From the NCBI RefSeq assembly GCF_009862785.1, contig NZ_WWHU01000001.1:3658001-3722000 (forward strand): a DNA stretch of 64,000 nucleotides, given 5' to 3'. Made by a program: the position numbers and the translations under genes. The stretch comes from Gordonia sp. SID5947 (GTDB taxonomy: Bacteria > Actinomycetota > Actinomycetes > Mycobacteriales > Mycobacteriaceae). The notes under the pieces were generated by a model. The model made no database searches and was not told the origin of the DNA. It saw only the letters and a list, made by a program, of their open reading frames with translations. This document shows, one piece after another, positions 1-8,440 of the stretch (within the stretch, counting starts at the first letter, position 1; every line of letters begins with the position of its first letter).

Positions 1-21
1 GCCGTGACCTTCGAGGCTCGC

Positions 22-126
22 TTCGCTCGCACTTGAGGGAACGGGGTGGTCGTTTCGCTCGCACTTGAGGGAACGGGGTGGTCGTTTCGCTCGCACTTGA
101 GGGAACGGGGTGGTCGTTTCGCTCGC
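22..126. repeat. 32-bp tandem repeat, three full copies plus a partial
   Basis: The phrase TTCGCTCGCACTTGAGGGAA recurs with an exact period of 32 bases, starting at 22, 54 and 86, and a partial fourth copy begins at 118. It lies downstream of the anti-sigma factor gene, which reads toward it. It continues into a GAGGAGCGAGC...GCGAGCGTCTCGAA stretch, a type of intergenic palindrome I associate with Gordonia and Rhodococcus. The repeat runs toward the window edge, so its left limit may be incomplete. No coding content is evident. Confidence 0.85.
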
Positions 127-170
127 GCTGCTTGTTCCCTGAGGAGCGAGCCTGCGAGCGTCTCGAAGGG

Positions 171-926
171 TCAGGTCAGCGGCAGCTGTGCGACCACCGG
201 GCCGGTCGGTTGCGTCGAGCCGCCGGGGGGTTCGACGGTGAACGCCAGCGACGTGGCGTCGCCGATCCCGTTGATCACCGCTGTCGTCGACGGCGCGACG
301 TCCTTGTCGGTCATCGTGCCCGCCGAGGTCTCACCGTCGGGGCCGTACAGCCACATCTGATAGACGGTTCCCGGCTGTGGCGGCGGCACATCGTTCATCA
401 CGAGCACGCCGGACCCGGTCGACGGTGAGTACGTGACCGTGGCATGTCCCGTGGCGACTGCTCCGGACGATGTGCGGACGTCCTTGGCGGAGAAGACCTG
501 CTCGGCGGTGGGCGGTTGTGGCTCGTCCGAACTCGACGAAGCACCGATCACCCACCCGACCGCCCCGATCGCGACCGCCACGACGGCAGCCGCCGCGAGG
601 TAGGCGACACGGCGGCGGCGGTGCAGCGCTGTGACGGTGGCCGTGCGGCCCTCGGCCTGCGGTGCGCCGGTGGCCCCGTCTGCGTCGGCGGACTCGGCGC
701 GGGCAGCGGCAAGGACGCGCTCCCGTAGCGTGTCGGGCGGTGCGGCCGCGGTAGCCTCGCTCACGCGGGCCATCGCCTCGCGGGTCGCTCGGACCTGCCG
801 GTGGAACTCGTCCCGGATCTCCGGCGCAGCTTCGTCCGCTTCCCGCGTCACCGCGTCGAGTTCAGGGCCGTGCATCGCGTTCAATCCGACCACGGGTGCG
901 AGGTCGAGCAGTTCGTCGTCAGGCAT
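171..926 (-). CDS. rskA: Anti-sigma-K factor RskA
   Basis: This membrane-bound anti-sigma factor is predicted to hold SigK inactive until regulated proteolysis releases it. The sequence has an N-terminal cytoplasmic anti-sigma region (about residues 1-100), a basic stop (RRRR), one membrane helix near residues 107-130 (LAAAAVVAVAIGAVGWVIGA) and an extracytoplasmic RskA domain ending in a beta-rich tail (YQMWLYGPDGETSAG). I start it at the ATG, which overlaps the sigK stop by 8 bases; a GTG one codon upstream is also possible. Gene order sigK-rskA matches Rv0445c-Rv0444c of M. tuberculosis. Translational coupling to sigK is inferred from the overlap. Confidence 0.93.
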   Translation of the reverse strand: MPDDELLDLAPVVGLNAMHGPELDAVTREADEAAPEIRDEFHRQVRATREAMARVSEATAAAPPDTLRERVLAAARAESADADGATGAPQAEGRTATVTALHRRRRVAYLAAAAVVAVAIGAVGWVIGASSSSDEPQPPTAEQVFSAKDVRTSSGAVATGHATVTYSPSTGSGVLVMNDVPPPQPGTVYQMWLYGPDGETSAGTMTDKDVAPSTTAVINGIGDATSLAFTVEPPGGSTQPTGPVVAQLPLT

Positions 927-1566
927 CACGGTCCCCCAGACACCGGCGCAGACGTTTCATCCCGTCGCGAATTCTCGATTTCACGGTCGGTAGCGCGACC
1001 GTGAGGCGCTCGGCGACCTCTCGGTACGAGAGGCCGTGATAGTAGGCGAGATCCACCGATTGCCGTTGGACGTCGGTCAGGGTCTCCAGGCAGCCGACCA
1101 CCTCGCGGGTGGTCTCCCGCGTGGCGACGGTATCGATGACCTGATCGAAACTCGCGCGCGTGTCCTCGAGTCCGTAGGCGACGTCGCGGCGGGTGGCCGC
1201 GGATTCCGATCGCACCCGGTCGACGGCCCGGCGATGCGCCAGCGTGATCAACCAGGAGAGCGCCGAGCCGGCCTGCGGATCGAACGAACTCGCCGATCGC
1301 CACACCTGGAGGAAGACCTCCTGCGTGGTCTCCTCGCTGTAGCCGGGATCGCGGAGCACGCGCAGCACCATGCCGTACACACGGTCGCACGTTAGGTCGT
1401 AGAACCGGGCGAAGGCGTCGGCATCACCCGATCCGATCCGGTCGAGCAGCGCGGCCAGCGCAGCGACATCGGATGAGGAATCGGCAGTCACCGTGCGCGC
1501 TCCGTGGTCATCGTCGAACAGCCTATCCGGCCGGTGCCGGGTGCTCAACGATCCGAGGGGTGTCAT
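919..1566 (-). CDS. sigK: RNA polymerase sigma factor SigK (ECF)
   Basis: This is an extracytoplasmic-function sigma factor that directs RNA polymerase to a small redox-linked regulon in mycobacteria. Region 2 is visible around YDLTCDRVYGMVLRVLRD and the EETTQEVFLQVW helix; region 4 is the HGLSYREVAERLTVALPTVK helix-turn-helix followed by SRIRDGMKRLRRCL. The chosen ATG overlaps the stop of the upstream DUF1295 gene as ATGA, like the other junctions in this operon, giving 215 residues. A GTG at 1491 would give 190 residues, closer to the 187 of M. tuberculosis SigK, so the start is open. It is probably autoregulated through the SigK-like promoter before the first operon gene. Confidence 0.92.
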   Translation of the reverse strand: MTPLGSLSTRHRPDRLFDDDHGARTVTADSSSDVAALAALLDRIGSGDADAFARFYDLTCDRVYGMVLRVLRDPGYSEETTQEVFLQVWRSASSFDPQAGSALSWLITLAHRRAVDRVRSESAATRRDVAYGLEDTRASFDQVIDTVATRETTREVVGCLETLTDVQRQSVDLAYYHGLSYREVAERLTVALPTVKSRIRDGMKRLRRCLGDRDA

Positions 1567-2378
1567 GGCGTGGTCCGCTGTGGCGGCCGGGGCAGGAAGT
1601 ACGAGGTGCGTTCCTGATAGGCCCGGTACCCGGGACGCCGACTCATCGACTTCTCCAGCAGGCGCGCCCCGGTGGCGTACACGAGGAAGTAGGTCATGGC
1701 GACCGGGGAGAGAACGGTGAGCACTCCGGGCCACGCACTCGCGGAGATGAGCCACAGACCCCACCACACGCTCGCGTCGCCGAAGTAGTTCGGATGCCGG
1801 GTCCACGACCACAGTCCGCGGTCCATGATGCGGACCTTGTTGGCCGGGTCGGCCTTGAAGCGTCGAAGCTGGGCATCACCGACGGCCTCGAAGACAAGGC
1901 CGAGTAGCCACAGGCCGCACCCCGCGGCCAGGACCACGACCCAGATCCCGTCGGTGGGACCGGTCACCGCGGACACCTGGATCGGCAGCGAGACGAACCA
2001 CTGGGAGATGCCCTGGGTGGCAAAGATCTTGCGGGCCACCACAACGAGGCCGGTGCCGCCGGCGCGCTCCAGCAGGTCGATGTAGCGCGGGTCCTCACCC
2101 TTCCCGGCCGACTTCATGTGCATGTGCCAGGCCAGTCGCAAACCCCAGATGGCGACCAACGCGGCCAGCAGCCATCGGCGCAGCGGGTCGCCGGGACCGA
2201 GGATCAGCGACAACACCGCGATCCCCACGAATCCGAGGCCCCATGCGACGTCGACGACGTTGTAGCGACCGATGCGATGCCCGATCGCCATCGTCACGCC
2301 GTGCAGGACGACGAGGAAGATGAGGGAGGCGCCGGCGATCACACCGAACGCGGCCCAGCCGTGCAGCCCGGAGATCAT
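1563..2378 (-). CDS. DUF1295 family membrane protein (Rv0446c type)
   Basis: This is a 271-residue polytopic membrane protein of the DUF1295 (steroid 5-alpha-reductase-like) family. It has several hydrophobic helices and the family signature RGLWSWTRHPNYFGD near residues 190-205, which resembles the isoprenylcysteine methyltransferase / reductase fold. The substrate is unknown; its place between the lipid methyltransferase ufaA1 and sigK suggests work on a fatty acyl or prenyl lipid (inference). The ATG overlaps the ufaA1 stop by four bases and its stop overlaps the putative sigK start, so it is part of one tightly packed operon. Confidence 0.85.
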   Translation of the reverse strand: MISGLHGWAAFGVIAGASLIFLVVLHGVTMAIGHRIGRYNVVDVAWGLGFVGIAVLSLILGPGDPLRRWLLAALVAIWGLRLAWHMHMKSAGKGEDPRYIDLLERAGGTGLVVVARKIFATQGISQWFVSLPIQVSAVTGPTDGIWVVVLAAGCGLWLLGLVFEAVGDAQLRRFKADPANKVRIMDRGLWSWTRHPNYFGDASVWWGLWLISASAWPGVLTVLSPVAMTYFLVYATGARLLEKSMSRRPGYRAYQERTSYFLPRPPQRTTP

Positions 2379-3679
2379 CGCGTGTTCCGCCGCTCGCGGT
2401 CGCGGGCGAACACCAGCTGATGCACGTCGAGGTAACCCGATCGGAATCCGGCCTCCGAATACGCGAGGTAGAACTCCCACATCCGCATGAAGATGCCGTC
2501 GAAATCGAGCTCGGCGACGTCGTCATGCCGGGCGACAAACCGCTCGCGCCACAGCCGGAGGGTCTCCGCGTAGTGGTCGCCCATGGCCAGTACGTCGACC
2601 AGACGGAGGTCGGTGTGCTGTTGTGTCACGCCGTCGAGCGCGCGCAACGACGGCAACTGGCCGCCCGGGAAGATGTACTTGTGCACCCAGGTGTAGGTGT
2701 TGCGCGACGCCGACATCCGGTCATGGGGCATGGTGATCGCCTGGATCGCCACCCGCCCGCCGGGCGCCAGGACGCGATCGATGGTGTCGAAGTAGGTGGG
2801 CCAGTACTTCTCGCCGACCGCTTCGATCATCTCCACCGACACCACGGCATCGAACTCGCCGTCGACCTGGCGGTAGTCGAGGAGGTCGACGGTGACGCGG
2901 TCGGCGAAGCCGGCGTCGGCGATCCGTTGCCGGGCCAATTCCTGCTGCTCCACCGACAACGTGACCGAACGGACGACGGCGCCACGGGCCGCGGCCCGCA
3001 GGCACAGTTCACCCCAACCCGTCCCGACCTCGAGGACCCGGCTTCCCGGGCCGACGCCGGCGAGGTCGAGCAGCCGGTCGATCTTGCGCCGCTGCCCGTC
3101 GGCGAGTCTCGACCACGGTGGTCGGGTGCCCGGTGTCAGATCGTCGAAGAGCGCGCTCGAGTAGGTCATCGTGTCGTCGAGAAAGGTGGCGAACAGATCG
3201 TTGGAGAGGTCGTAGTGCCGCGCGATGTTGGTGCGCGTGTTGGCTGTCGTGTTCTCCTCGGAAGGGGGCTGACTCGGCAGCACCGCGGACCGCAAGATCT
3301 GCAGCGGACGCGGGATGAGGTCGGCCATCCGGGCGGCGAACGGTGTGAGGACACCGACGAGGTCGTCGGTGGTCCAGTCCCCGGCCATGAAGGCCTCGCC
3401 GAACCCGATGAGACCGTCGGCACCCACGCGGCGCATGAACGCGTCCGGGCGCCGGATGATCATCCGCGGTTGGACGCCGGCGCGGCGTATCCCCGACAAC
3501 GCGCCGTCAGGGTATTCGATCCGTACGTCTACACGTCGTGACGCGGACCGGAACAACCACGCGGCCGCCGAACTGCGCAGAGCCGCGGTCGGGCCGTCGG
3601 GCACCCGCGCGACGTCGGGCCACCGGGCAGCTTCATCGGGCGGAAAGTCGTTGGGGAAGTTGCGAATCGGAGCGTTCAT
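2375..3679 (-). CDS. ufaA1: UfaA1-type cyclopropane/methyl fatty acid synthase family methyltransferase
   Basis: This SAM-dependent enzyme of the cyclopropane-fatty-acyl-phospholipid synthase family adds a one-carbon unit to the double bond of phospholipid acyl chains. Features seen are the RHYDLSNDLFATFLDDTMTY substrate-site region, the SAM motif LEVGTGWGELCLRAAARG, and the family's VEMIEAVGEKYWPTYF segment; the C-terminus carries EAGFRSGYLDVHQLVFARDR. The 434-residue length is normal. It corresponds by position to Rv0447c, which has been proposed as a tuberculostearic acid synthase. It overlaps both neighbours by four bases. A second family member (BfaB) is encoded about 27 kb away, so the two probably divide substrates or conditions. 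Confidence 0.9.
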   Translation of the reverse strand: MNAPIRNFPNDFPPDEAARWPDVARVPDGPTAALRSSAAAWLFRSASRRVDVRIEYPDGALSGIRRAGVQPRMIIRRPDAFMRRVGADGLIGFGEAFMAGDWTTDDLVGVLTPFAARMADLIPRPLQILRSAVLPSQPPSEENTTANTRTNIARHYDLSNDLFATFLDDTMTYSSALFDDLTPGTRPPWSRLADGQRRKIDRLLDLAGVGPGSRVLEVGTGWGELCLRAAARGAVVRSVTLSVEQQELARQRIADAGFADRVTVDLLDYRQVDGEFDAVVSVEMIEAVGEKYWPTYFDTIDRVLAPGGRVAIQAITMPHDRMSASRNTYTWVHKYIFPGGQLPSLRALDGVTQQHTDLRLVDVLAMGDHYAETLRLWRERFVARHDDVAELDFDGIFMRMWEFYLAYSEAGFRSGYLDVHQLVFARDRERRNTR

Positions 3680-4602
3680 CGTCGTTCCTTCCGGCAGGTC
3701 GCGGCAGTGGAGATGGTGGTTGTCTTCTCATGGTCGGGACGGGTGGCAACGGGTAGACGCCTGAGCCACAGCCGGATTCCGTGCCAGCGGATGCGGGCCG
3801 CCACGACCAGGGGCGCGAGCGGGGTGCGCAGTTGGGTGACCAGGATGGAGCTCGCCCGGGCGGGGCGGGCGCGGCCCGTCAGCGCGGCGACGAACGGTCC
3901 GTGCCCGGGGCGATCGAGGGTAACCGACACCGCTACCCGGCCGTCCGGCGACGGTGGTGGGAGGCGGAGCCGGTACGTGCCGCTCACATCGTTGAACGGG
4001 GACACGTAGAACTCCTTGTCCACCTGGGCATGCCCGGTGTCGTCGGGTGTGACGACGTAGGTGTGCCGCTCGCCGTAGGTGTTGTGCACCTCTGCGACGA
4101 CACACGCCGGCGTGCCGTCGGTGTGATGACACCAGAACACGCTCAGCGGGTTGAAGACGTAGCCGGCCACCCGAGGCGACAGGAGGGCGATGATCTGCCC
4201 ACTCGGCGGCGTGACGTCGGCGGCGATCAGGTGGGCGGTCAGCCGGTCGCGCAGGGTTTGGCCGGCAATCGGCTGCTCGGGGAAGTGGTCGGCGGGTTCG
4301 AAGCGGGCAAACGGACGCAGTGCCGGAGGTGGCGACGGTAGGTCGTCGATGTCGATCAGCCATGACGCGCTGCGGTGGACGAACGAATGCCGGATCGGAG
4401 TGGTACGGGTGTGCGAGATGCGGGTGGCCACCACCGAGGGGGTGGGATAGGGATTGCCGACCCCGCGCTCGTGCGCCGTTTCGCGTCGATCGGGTGCAGA
4501 ATTCCGCAGACCGGGCGAAGGTCGTCGCTCGATCATCCGGCCGACCGAATCCTGCGCACGGTGGGCGAGAAACTGTGCCCGACAGGCGAGTTCTGGCGTC
4601 AT
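3676..4602 (-). CDS. DUF1365 domain protein (Rv0448c type)
   Basis: This is a DUF1365 family protein of unknown reaction, nearly always found beside an FAD-dependent amine oxidase-like gene and a cyclopropane synthase-like gene, as here. Recognisable family segments are RHSFVHRSASWLIDIDDLP, the YVFNPLSVFWCHH core and KEFYVSPFNDVSGTYRL. I use the ATG that overlaps the upstream stop as ATGA, but the first 56 residues do not look like the family, and GTG codons at 4434 and 4431 would begin the protein at the conserved VATRISHTRTTPIRHSF region with about 250 residues. The product likely joins its operon neighbours in modifying unsaturated acyl chains (inference). Confidence 0.83.
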   Translation of the reverse strand: MTPELACRAQFLAHRAQDSVGRMIERRPSPGLRNSAPDRRETAHERGVGNPYPTPSVVATRISHTRTTPIRHSFVHRSASWLIDIDDLPSPPPALRPFARFEPADHFPEQPIAGQTLRDRLTAHLIAADVTPPSGQIIALLSPRVAGYVFNPLSVFWCHHTDGTPACVVAEVHNTYGERHTYVVTPDDTGHAQVDKEFYVSPFNDVSGTYRLRLPPPSPDGRVAVSVTLDRPGHGPFVAALTGRARPARASSILVTQLRTPLAPLVVAARIRWHGIRLWLRRLPVATRPDHEKTTTISTAATCRKERR

Positions 4603-5969
4603 GACGTCACCGGGGCGGTGGGCGTCACCCGAGTCGTGACTGCCCGCCGGCTCGCCCCGATTAGCTCGGCGGCGCGGGCACCGGAGAGAGCGCCGTCCTC
4701 GTGGAATCCCCACCCGTGGTACGCACCCGCGAAACGGATGACATCGGTCTCCGCTTCGGGCATCAGCGCTTGGGCGGCAACAGATTCGGTGGTGTAGACA
4801 GGATGCTCGTAGGTCATCTCGGCAAGCACCGACGACTCGTCAACGAGGTCGGTTCGACCGAGCGTGACAAGCATCCGGGGTTGCGTCGTCGGGAGGCGCA
4901 TGAGTCGGGTCATGTCGTAGGTCACCGCGATCCCGGAACCGTCGAGCCCGGCCGGCGTCGCCGCGGTCCTGACGTCGCGGTTGATCGGCCGGTCGTCACG
5001 GATCTGGTAGTTCCACGAGGCGCGGGCCCGCTGGGCGCGGGGGAGGAGCGAGGTGTCGGTGTGCAGCACAGCATGTTTCGCGGAGTATCGGATCGCGGAG
5101 AGCGCGCGACGCTGTGCCGGCGTCGGGTCGCTCAGCATCGTCAACGCCTGGTGTGGGTGGGTGGCGATGACGACGGCGTCGAAGAGTTCGGTACCCGTCG
5201 GCCCGGCGGTGATCTCGACGCCGCCGTCGACGGGCGTCACTGATTCGACCGGTGACCCGGTGTGGATGGTTCCTCCGCGGCCGAGCACGCCGTCGGCGAT
5301 CTTCTCGACGTAGCGGGCAGAGCCGCCCACCGCCGTTCGCCACGTGGGCGACCCGAACACCGACAACATCCCGTGATGGTCGAGGAACGTGAAGAGATAG
5401 CGGGCCGGGTACTCAGCGGCGACCTCGTCGTCGCACGACCAGACCGCGGCGACCAGCGGCAGCAGGAAGTTCTCGAGGAAGTAGTCGGAGAAGCCCTCGC
5501 GGGTGACGAACTCGCCCAGCGGTTCATCGGAGTCGGTGCCGTCGAGGAGCCGTCGCGCCGCGCGATGGAACCGGATCACTTCGCCGAGCATCAGCAGGTA
5601 GCGTCCGCGGGTCAGCGTGCGCGCGGTGGGGACAAGGCCCCGCACCCCGAGTGCGCCGGCGTACTCGAGGCCGGTGCTCTCCGATCGCACCGACATCGAC
5701 ATGTCGGTGGCCTGGGTGGCCACGCCGAGTTCGTCGAACATGCGCAGCAGAGTGGGATATGTGCGGTCGTTGTGCACGATGAAGCCGGTGTCGACCGAGA
5801 GCACCTCACCGTCGGGCATGGTGACGTCGTGCGTGTGGGCGTGTCCGCCGAGTCGGTGGTCGGACTCGAACAGGGTGACCCGGTGCTGTCCGGCCAGCAG
5901 ATGGGCGGCGGTCAGCCCGGACACGCCGCCACCGACGACCGCGACGGACCGGGACGGTGATTGACTCAT
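4599..5969 (-). CDS. FAD-dependent amine oxidase-like oxidoreductase (Rv0449c type)
   Basis: This is a 456-residue flavoprotein with an N-terminal Rossmann dinucleotide site (VAVVGGGVSGLTAAHLL), the ES..LGGHAHT loop that follows it, and the motif VDTGFIVHNDRTYP typical of the NAD(P)-binding amine oxidase-like group that travels with DUF1365 and cyclopropane synthase genes. A C-terminal FAD-closing segment (RFAGAYHGWGFHEDGALSG) is present. It is the first gene of the six-gene SigK operon and is read from a SigK-like promoter whose predicted start site falls at or next to its ATG. The reaction is not established; redox chemistry on an unsaturated lipid is the simplest guess. Confidence 0.87.
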   Translation of the reverse strand: MSQSPSRSVAVVGGGVSGLTAAHLLAGQHRVTLFESDHRLGGHAHTHDVTMPDGEVLSVDTGFIVHNDRTYPTLLRMFDELGVATQATDMSMSVRSESTGLEYAGALGVRGLVPTARTLTRGRYLLMLGEVIRFHRAARRLLDGTDSDEPLGEFVTREGFSDYFLENFLLPLVAAVWSCDDEVAAEYPARYLFTFLDHHGMLSVFGSPTWRTAVGGSARYVEKIADGVLGRGGTIHTGSPVESVTPVDGGVEITAGPTGTELFDAVVIATHPHQALTMLSDPTPAQRRALSAIRYSAKHAVLHTDTSLLPRAQRARASWNYQIRDDRPINRDVRTAATPAGLDGSGIAVTYDMTRLMRLPTTQPRMLVTLGRTDLVDESSVLAEMTYEHPVYTTESVAAQALMPEAETDVIRFAGAYHGWGFHEDGALSGARAAELIGASRRAVTTRVTPTAPVTS

Positions 5970-5976
5970 GCCCGTT

Positions 5977-6003
5977 GTTCGGAACTACCGGCAGTTCGGA
6001 TGG
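5977..6003 (-). promoter_or_regulatory. Candidate SigK-dependent promoter
   Basis: Read on the minus strand, the element CCATCC (-35; 6003-5998) is followed after 15 bases by CCGAAC (-10; 5982-5977). The published M. tuberculosis SigK consensus is close to CCATCC and CCGAAT with a slightly longer spacer. The -10 ends seven bases before the ATG of the FAD oxidoreductase gene, so the transcript would be leaderless or nearly so. The match is by eye; the short spacer is the weak point. Confidence 0.6.
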
Positions 6004-6049
6004 GTCGGACCGGCCCGTGGCGCGCCCGCTGCGTGTGAGAGACGTCTCG

Positions 6050-6469
6050 TCAGTAGGCGGGGCGCTGCACAGGTGGTGGTCCGGCGGGCATGTATTCGTC
6101 CTTGGAGACGATCCGCGCACCGAGCGGCAGTAGCGACACCGGCACCATCTTGAAGCTGGCGATACCCAGGGGGATGCCGATGATGGTCAGGCACATGGCG
6201 ATTCCCGTCGCGATGTGACCGATCGCCAGCCAGATCCCGGCCACCAGCAGCCAGATGATGTTGCCGATCAGCGACATCGCGCCGGCGGACGGTTTACGGA
6301 CGACGGTCCGGCCGAACGGCCACAGCGCATAGTTCGCCATCCGGAACGATGCGATACCGAACGGGATGGTGATGATGAGGATGCAGCAGATGATCCCCGC
6401 CACCACGTAGCCGATGGCCATCCACACGCCACACAGCAGGAGCCAGATCACGTTGAGAACGGTCTTCAT
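6050..6469 (-). CDS. YccF domain inner membrane protein
   Basis: This is a 139-residue membrane protein with two YccF repeats, each a hydrophobic hairpin ending in a glycine-rich turn: LNVIWLLLCGVWMAIGYVVA...IPFGIASFRMANYALWPFG and IGNIIWLLVAGIWLAIGHIA...IPLGIASFKMVPVSLLPLG. The start is the ATG of MKTVLNVIW; longer forms would add a non-hydrophobic, non-conserved leader. The molecular function is unknown. It is transcribed toward, but separated by 80 bases from, the SigK operon and may be read with it or alone. Confidence 0.85.
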   Translation of the reverse strand: MKTVLNVIWLLLCGVWMAIGYVVAGIICCILIITIPFGIASFRMANYALWPFGRTVVRKPSAGAMSLIGNIIWLLVAGIWLAIGHIATGIAMCLTIIGIPLGIASFKMVPVSLLPLGARIVSKDEYMPAGPPPVQRPAY

Positions 6470-6582
6470 GTGACCATTGTCCGCCACCGTCGGCCGTGGT
6501 GTCGGGAAACTCGACCGCGGGTCTGTGCGGGCACCGCTCGTCACGACGGGTGCGGGGCTGCTCTCGCGGTTACCCTGACCCC

Positions 6583-6828
6583 ATGGGCGATCGGGGACGC
6601 GAAGCCGTGTGGGCGGTGATCACCACGATCGTGCTGGTGGTCCGGCTGCTCGCGACCATCGCCCTGGTGTTGCTGGCGATCGGCTGGGTGGTGGTGGCCG
6701 TGCGCGGATCGTTGCGCAACGACTATCTGTGGCCGACGGTGATCACCGCGGGCGTGCTGTTGCTCAGCACCTATCTCTACAGCTTCCTGCGCGCCCGCTA
6801 CCCCCGTCGCAACGGCTGGATCCCGTGA
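6583..6828 (+). CDS. Small two-helix membrane protein
   Basis: This 81-residue protein has two predicted membrane helices (TTIVLVVRLLATIALVLLAIGW and WPTVITAGVLLLSTYLYSFL) and a basic C-terminus (RARYPRRNGWIP). I do not recognise a family. The ATG was chosen because the upstream part of the frame is not hydrophobic or conserved-looking. It is divergent from the YccF gene and convergent with the following gene. Confidence 0.6.
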   Translation: MGDRGREAVWAVITTIVLVVRLLATIALVLLAIGWVVVAVRGSLRNDYLWPTVITAGVLLLSTYLYSFLRARYPRRNGWIP

Positions 6829-6847
6829 GGGCGGCGGGCGGCGGAGG

Positions 6848-7414
6848 TCAGGCGGAGCGGCCGAGCATGGCGAGCACCCGGGTCTGACGATCGGCATCGG
6901 CGGGCACCTCGACACCGGACTTGCACACTCCGTCGCCGTAGAGCGCGGGTCCGAAGCCGGCGGCCGCGGTCTCCATCATCTCCAGTTCGGCATCGGTGAA
7001 TCGCAGGTCCCGCCCCGCCGCCGAGGCCACGTCCCATCGATGGGCCACCATGTCGAATCCGTAGAAGCGCAGCAGCGTCTCGCCGACGGTCGTCGGGCCG
7101 AAGTGGCCGTCGAAGGGTTTGGCCCCGACGGCGGGGTCGGTGAGACGGTCGCCGACGACGGTGCGGTGTGCCCGCCACGCGGCGGCCGGGTCGTCGAGGG
7201 AGGGACTCTCGCCGAGGTCGACGTCGTGGCGCGCCAAGAAGTCGCGCTGGGTCTCGATGACGTGGCCGACGACGTCGCGTGCGGTCCAGCCATCGCAGGG
7301 TGACGGAGCGGCCCACTGCTCGGGTGCGACGGCGTCGAGGACGTCGCCGAAGCCGGTCGCGAGCCGTACGTACTCGAGGGCCAGTGTCTGGGTGATGTCG
7401 GATGAAGTGGTCAT
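6848..7414 (-). CDS. TIGR03086 family metal-binding (DinB/mycothiol-S-transferase fold) protein
   Basis: This 188-residue four-helix protein is of the TIGR03086 / mycothiol-dependent maleylpyruvate isomerase N-terminal type. Seen are an N-terminal helix, then PEQWAAPSPCDGWTARDVVGHVIE, in which the W.ARDV..H stretch supplies a metal-binding histidine, and later FDMVAHRWDVASA with a further histidine. Such proteins are small-molecule thiol transferases or of unknown role. Its ATG lies at the divergent promoter shared with the AraC-type regulator on the other strand, only 38 bases away, so the two may be co-regulated (inference). Confidence 0.82.
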   Translation of the reverse strand: MTTSSDITQTLALEYVRLATGFGDVLDAVAPEQWAAPSPCDGWTARDVVGHVIETQRDFLARHDVDLGESPSLDDPAAAWRAHRTVVGDRLTDPAVGAKPFDGHFGPTTVGETLLRFYGFDMVAHRWDVASAAGRDLRFTDAELEMMETAAAGFGPALYGDGVCKSGVEVPADADRQTRVLAMLGRSA

Positions 7415-7451
7415 GATGGAACCGTACGGAGAACAACCGGAGTGGGGCTTG

Positions 7452-8294
7452 ATGAAATCCGACAGATCAGGTGACTCTGCGACACGTATCGACGACGTGG
7501 AGCGCGCGCATCTCGTCGACCCCGGCGACACGTCGTTCGAGATCGGCCGCTGGGCGCCGTCGCCGGACGTCACGGATCTCATCAGGCGATTCTGGGTGCC
7601 GATATGGTCGGTGCCCGCGGGGCGGTCGGCACCCCAGCGTGTACTGCAGTATCCGGTGTGCCTGGCGGTGGTGACCGCCGACTACGCGCGCTTCTACGGG
7701 GTCAACACCGGGTTGTCGGAGACCGAGCTGACCGGTCGGGGGTGGGCGATCGGGACGATGTTCGCACCGGCCGCCGGCGCCCTCGTCACCGGCGGAGCGG
7801 TGGCCGACTGGACCGACCGGTCCGCCGACCTCACCGAGGTGGCCGGCGACGCCGGTGCCGAGCTCACCGCGAACATCCGGTCGGTGATGACCGACGACCC
7901 GAATGACTCCGCGCGTCAGCATGACGCCACCGATCTGGTCGAGGCGTGGATCCGTCCACTGCTACCGGTCGACGACGACGGTCTGCTCGTCAATGCGATC
8001 GTCGAATTCGTCGAGAACGATTCCGCGGTGACCTCGGTGACCCAGATCTGCGAGCGCTTCCACCTCACCGAACGCAGCCTGCAGCGACTCACGCAGCGTC
8101 GGTTGGGACTGACGCCGAAATGGCTGATCCAGCGCCGCCGGCTGCAGGAGGCGGCGGAACGGCTCCGCGAATCGGGGACCACGCTGGCGACGATCGCGGC
8201 CGAACTCGGCTATGCCGACGAGGCTCACCTGGTGCGCGACTTCCGCACCGTCACCGGAATGACACCCGGGCAGTTTGCGGCGCGGTTCGACTGA
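7452..8294 (+). CDS. AraC family transcriptional regulator
   Basis: This 280-residue regulator has an N-terminal AraC-associated sensing region (residues about 20-140, with FWVPIWSVPAG and the YPVCLAVVTADYARFYG segment) and a C-terminal double helix-turn-helix (VTQICERFHLTERSLQRLTQ and TLATIAAELGYADEAHLVRD). It ends with the usual FRTVTGMTPGQFAARF motif. The start at MKSDRSGD has a purine-rich site (AGTGGGG) a few bases upstream and avoids overlap with the divergent gene; ATGs at 7413 and 7416 are alternatives. Its target is probably the divergent TIGR03086 gene or itself. Confidence 0.87.
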   Translation: MKSDRSGDSATRIDDVERAHLVDPGDTSFEIGRWAPSPDVTDLIRRFWVPIWSVPAGRSAPQRVLQYPVCLAVVTADYARFYGVNTGLSETELTGRGWAIGTMFAPAAGALVTGGAVADWTDRSADLTEVAGDAGAELTANIRSVMTDDPNDSARQHDATDLVEAWIRPLLPVDDDGLLVNAIVEFVENDSAVTSVTQICERFHLTERSLQRLTQRRLGLTPKWLIQRRRLQEAAERLRESGTTLATIAAELGYADEAHLVRDFRTVTGMTPGQFAARFD

Positions 8295-8374
8295 CGTCGG
8301 CGCAGGTGACGACCTGCGTGCGAGTGAGTGTCGGCCTCGACGGTTCCGGTCGCGCGCTAGTCTGACAGCACACA

Positions 8375-8415
8375 GGTCGTGTTGCCCGGACACAGGTGCA
8401 GCACACAACACGACC
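8375..8415. promoter_or_regulatory. Inverted repeat upstream of GAF regulator gene
   Basis: GGTCGTGTTG (8375-8384) and CAACACGACC (8406-8415) are exact inverted copies separated by 21 bases, centred about 46 bases before the GAF regulator start. This spacing suits an operator bound by a dimer or pair of dimers, perhaps the regulator itself. Confidence 0.5.
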
Positions 8416-8440
8416 AGGTCAGGTGATCGACGGAGGACGT

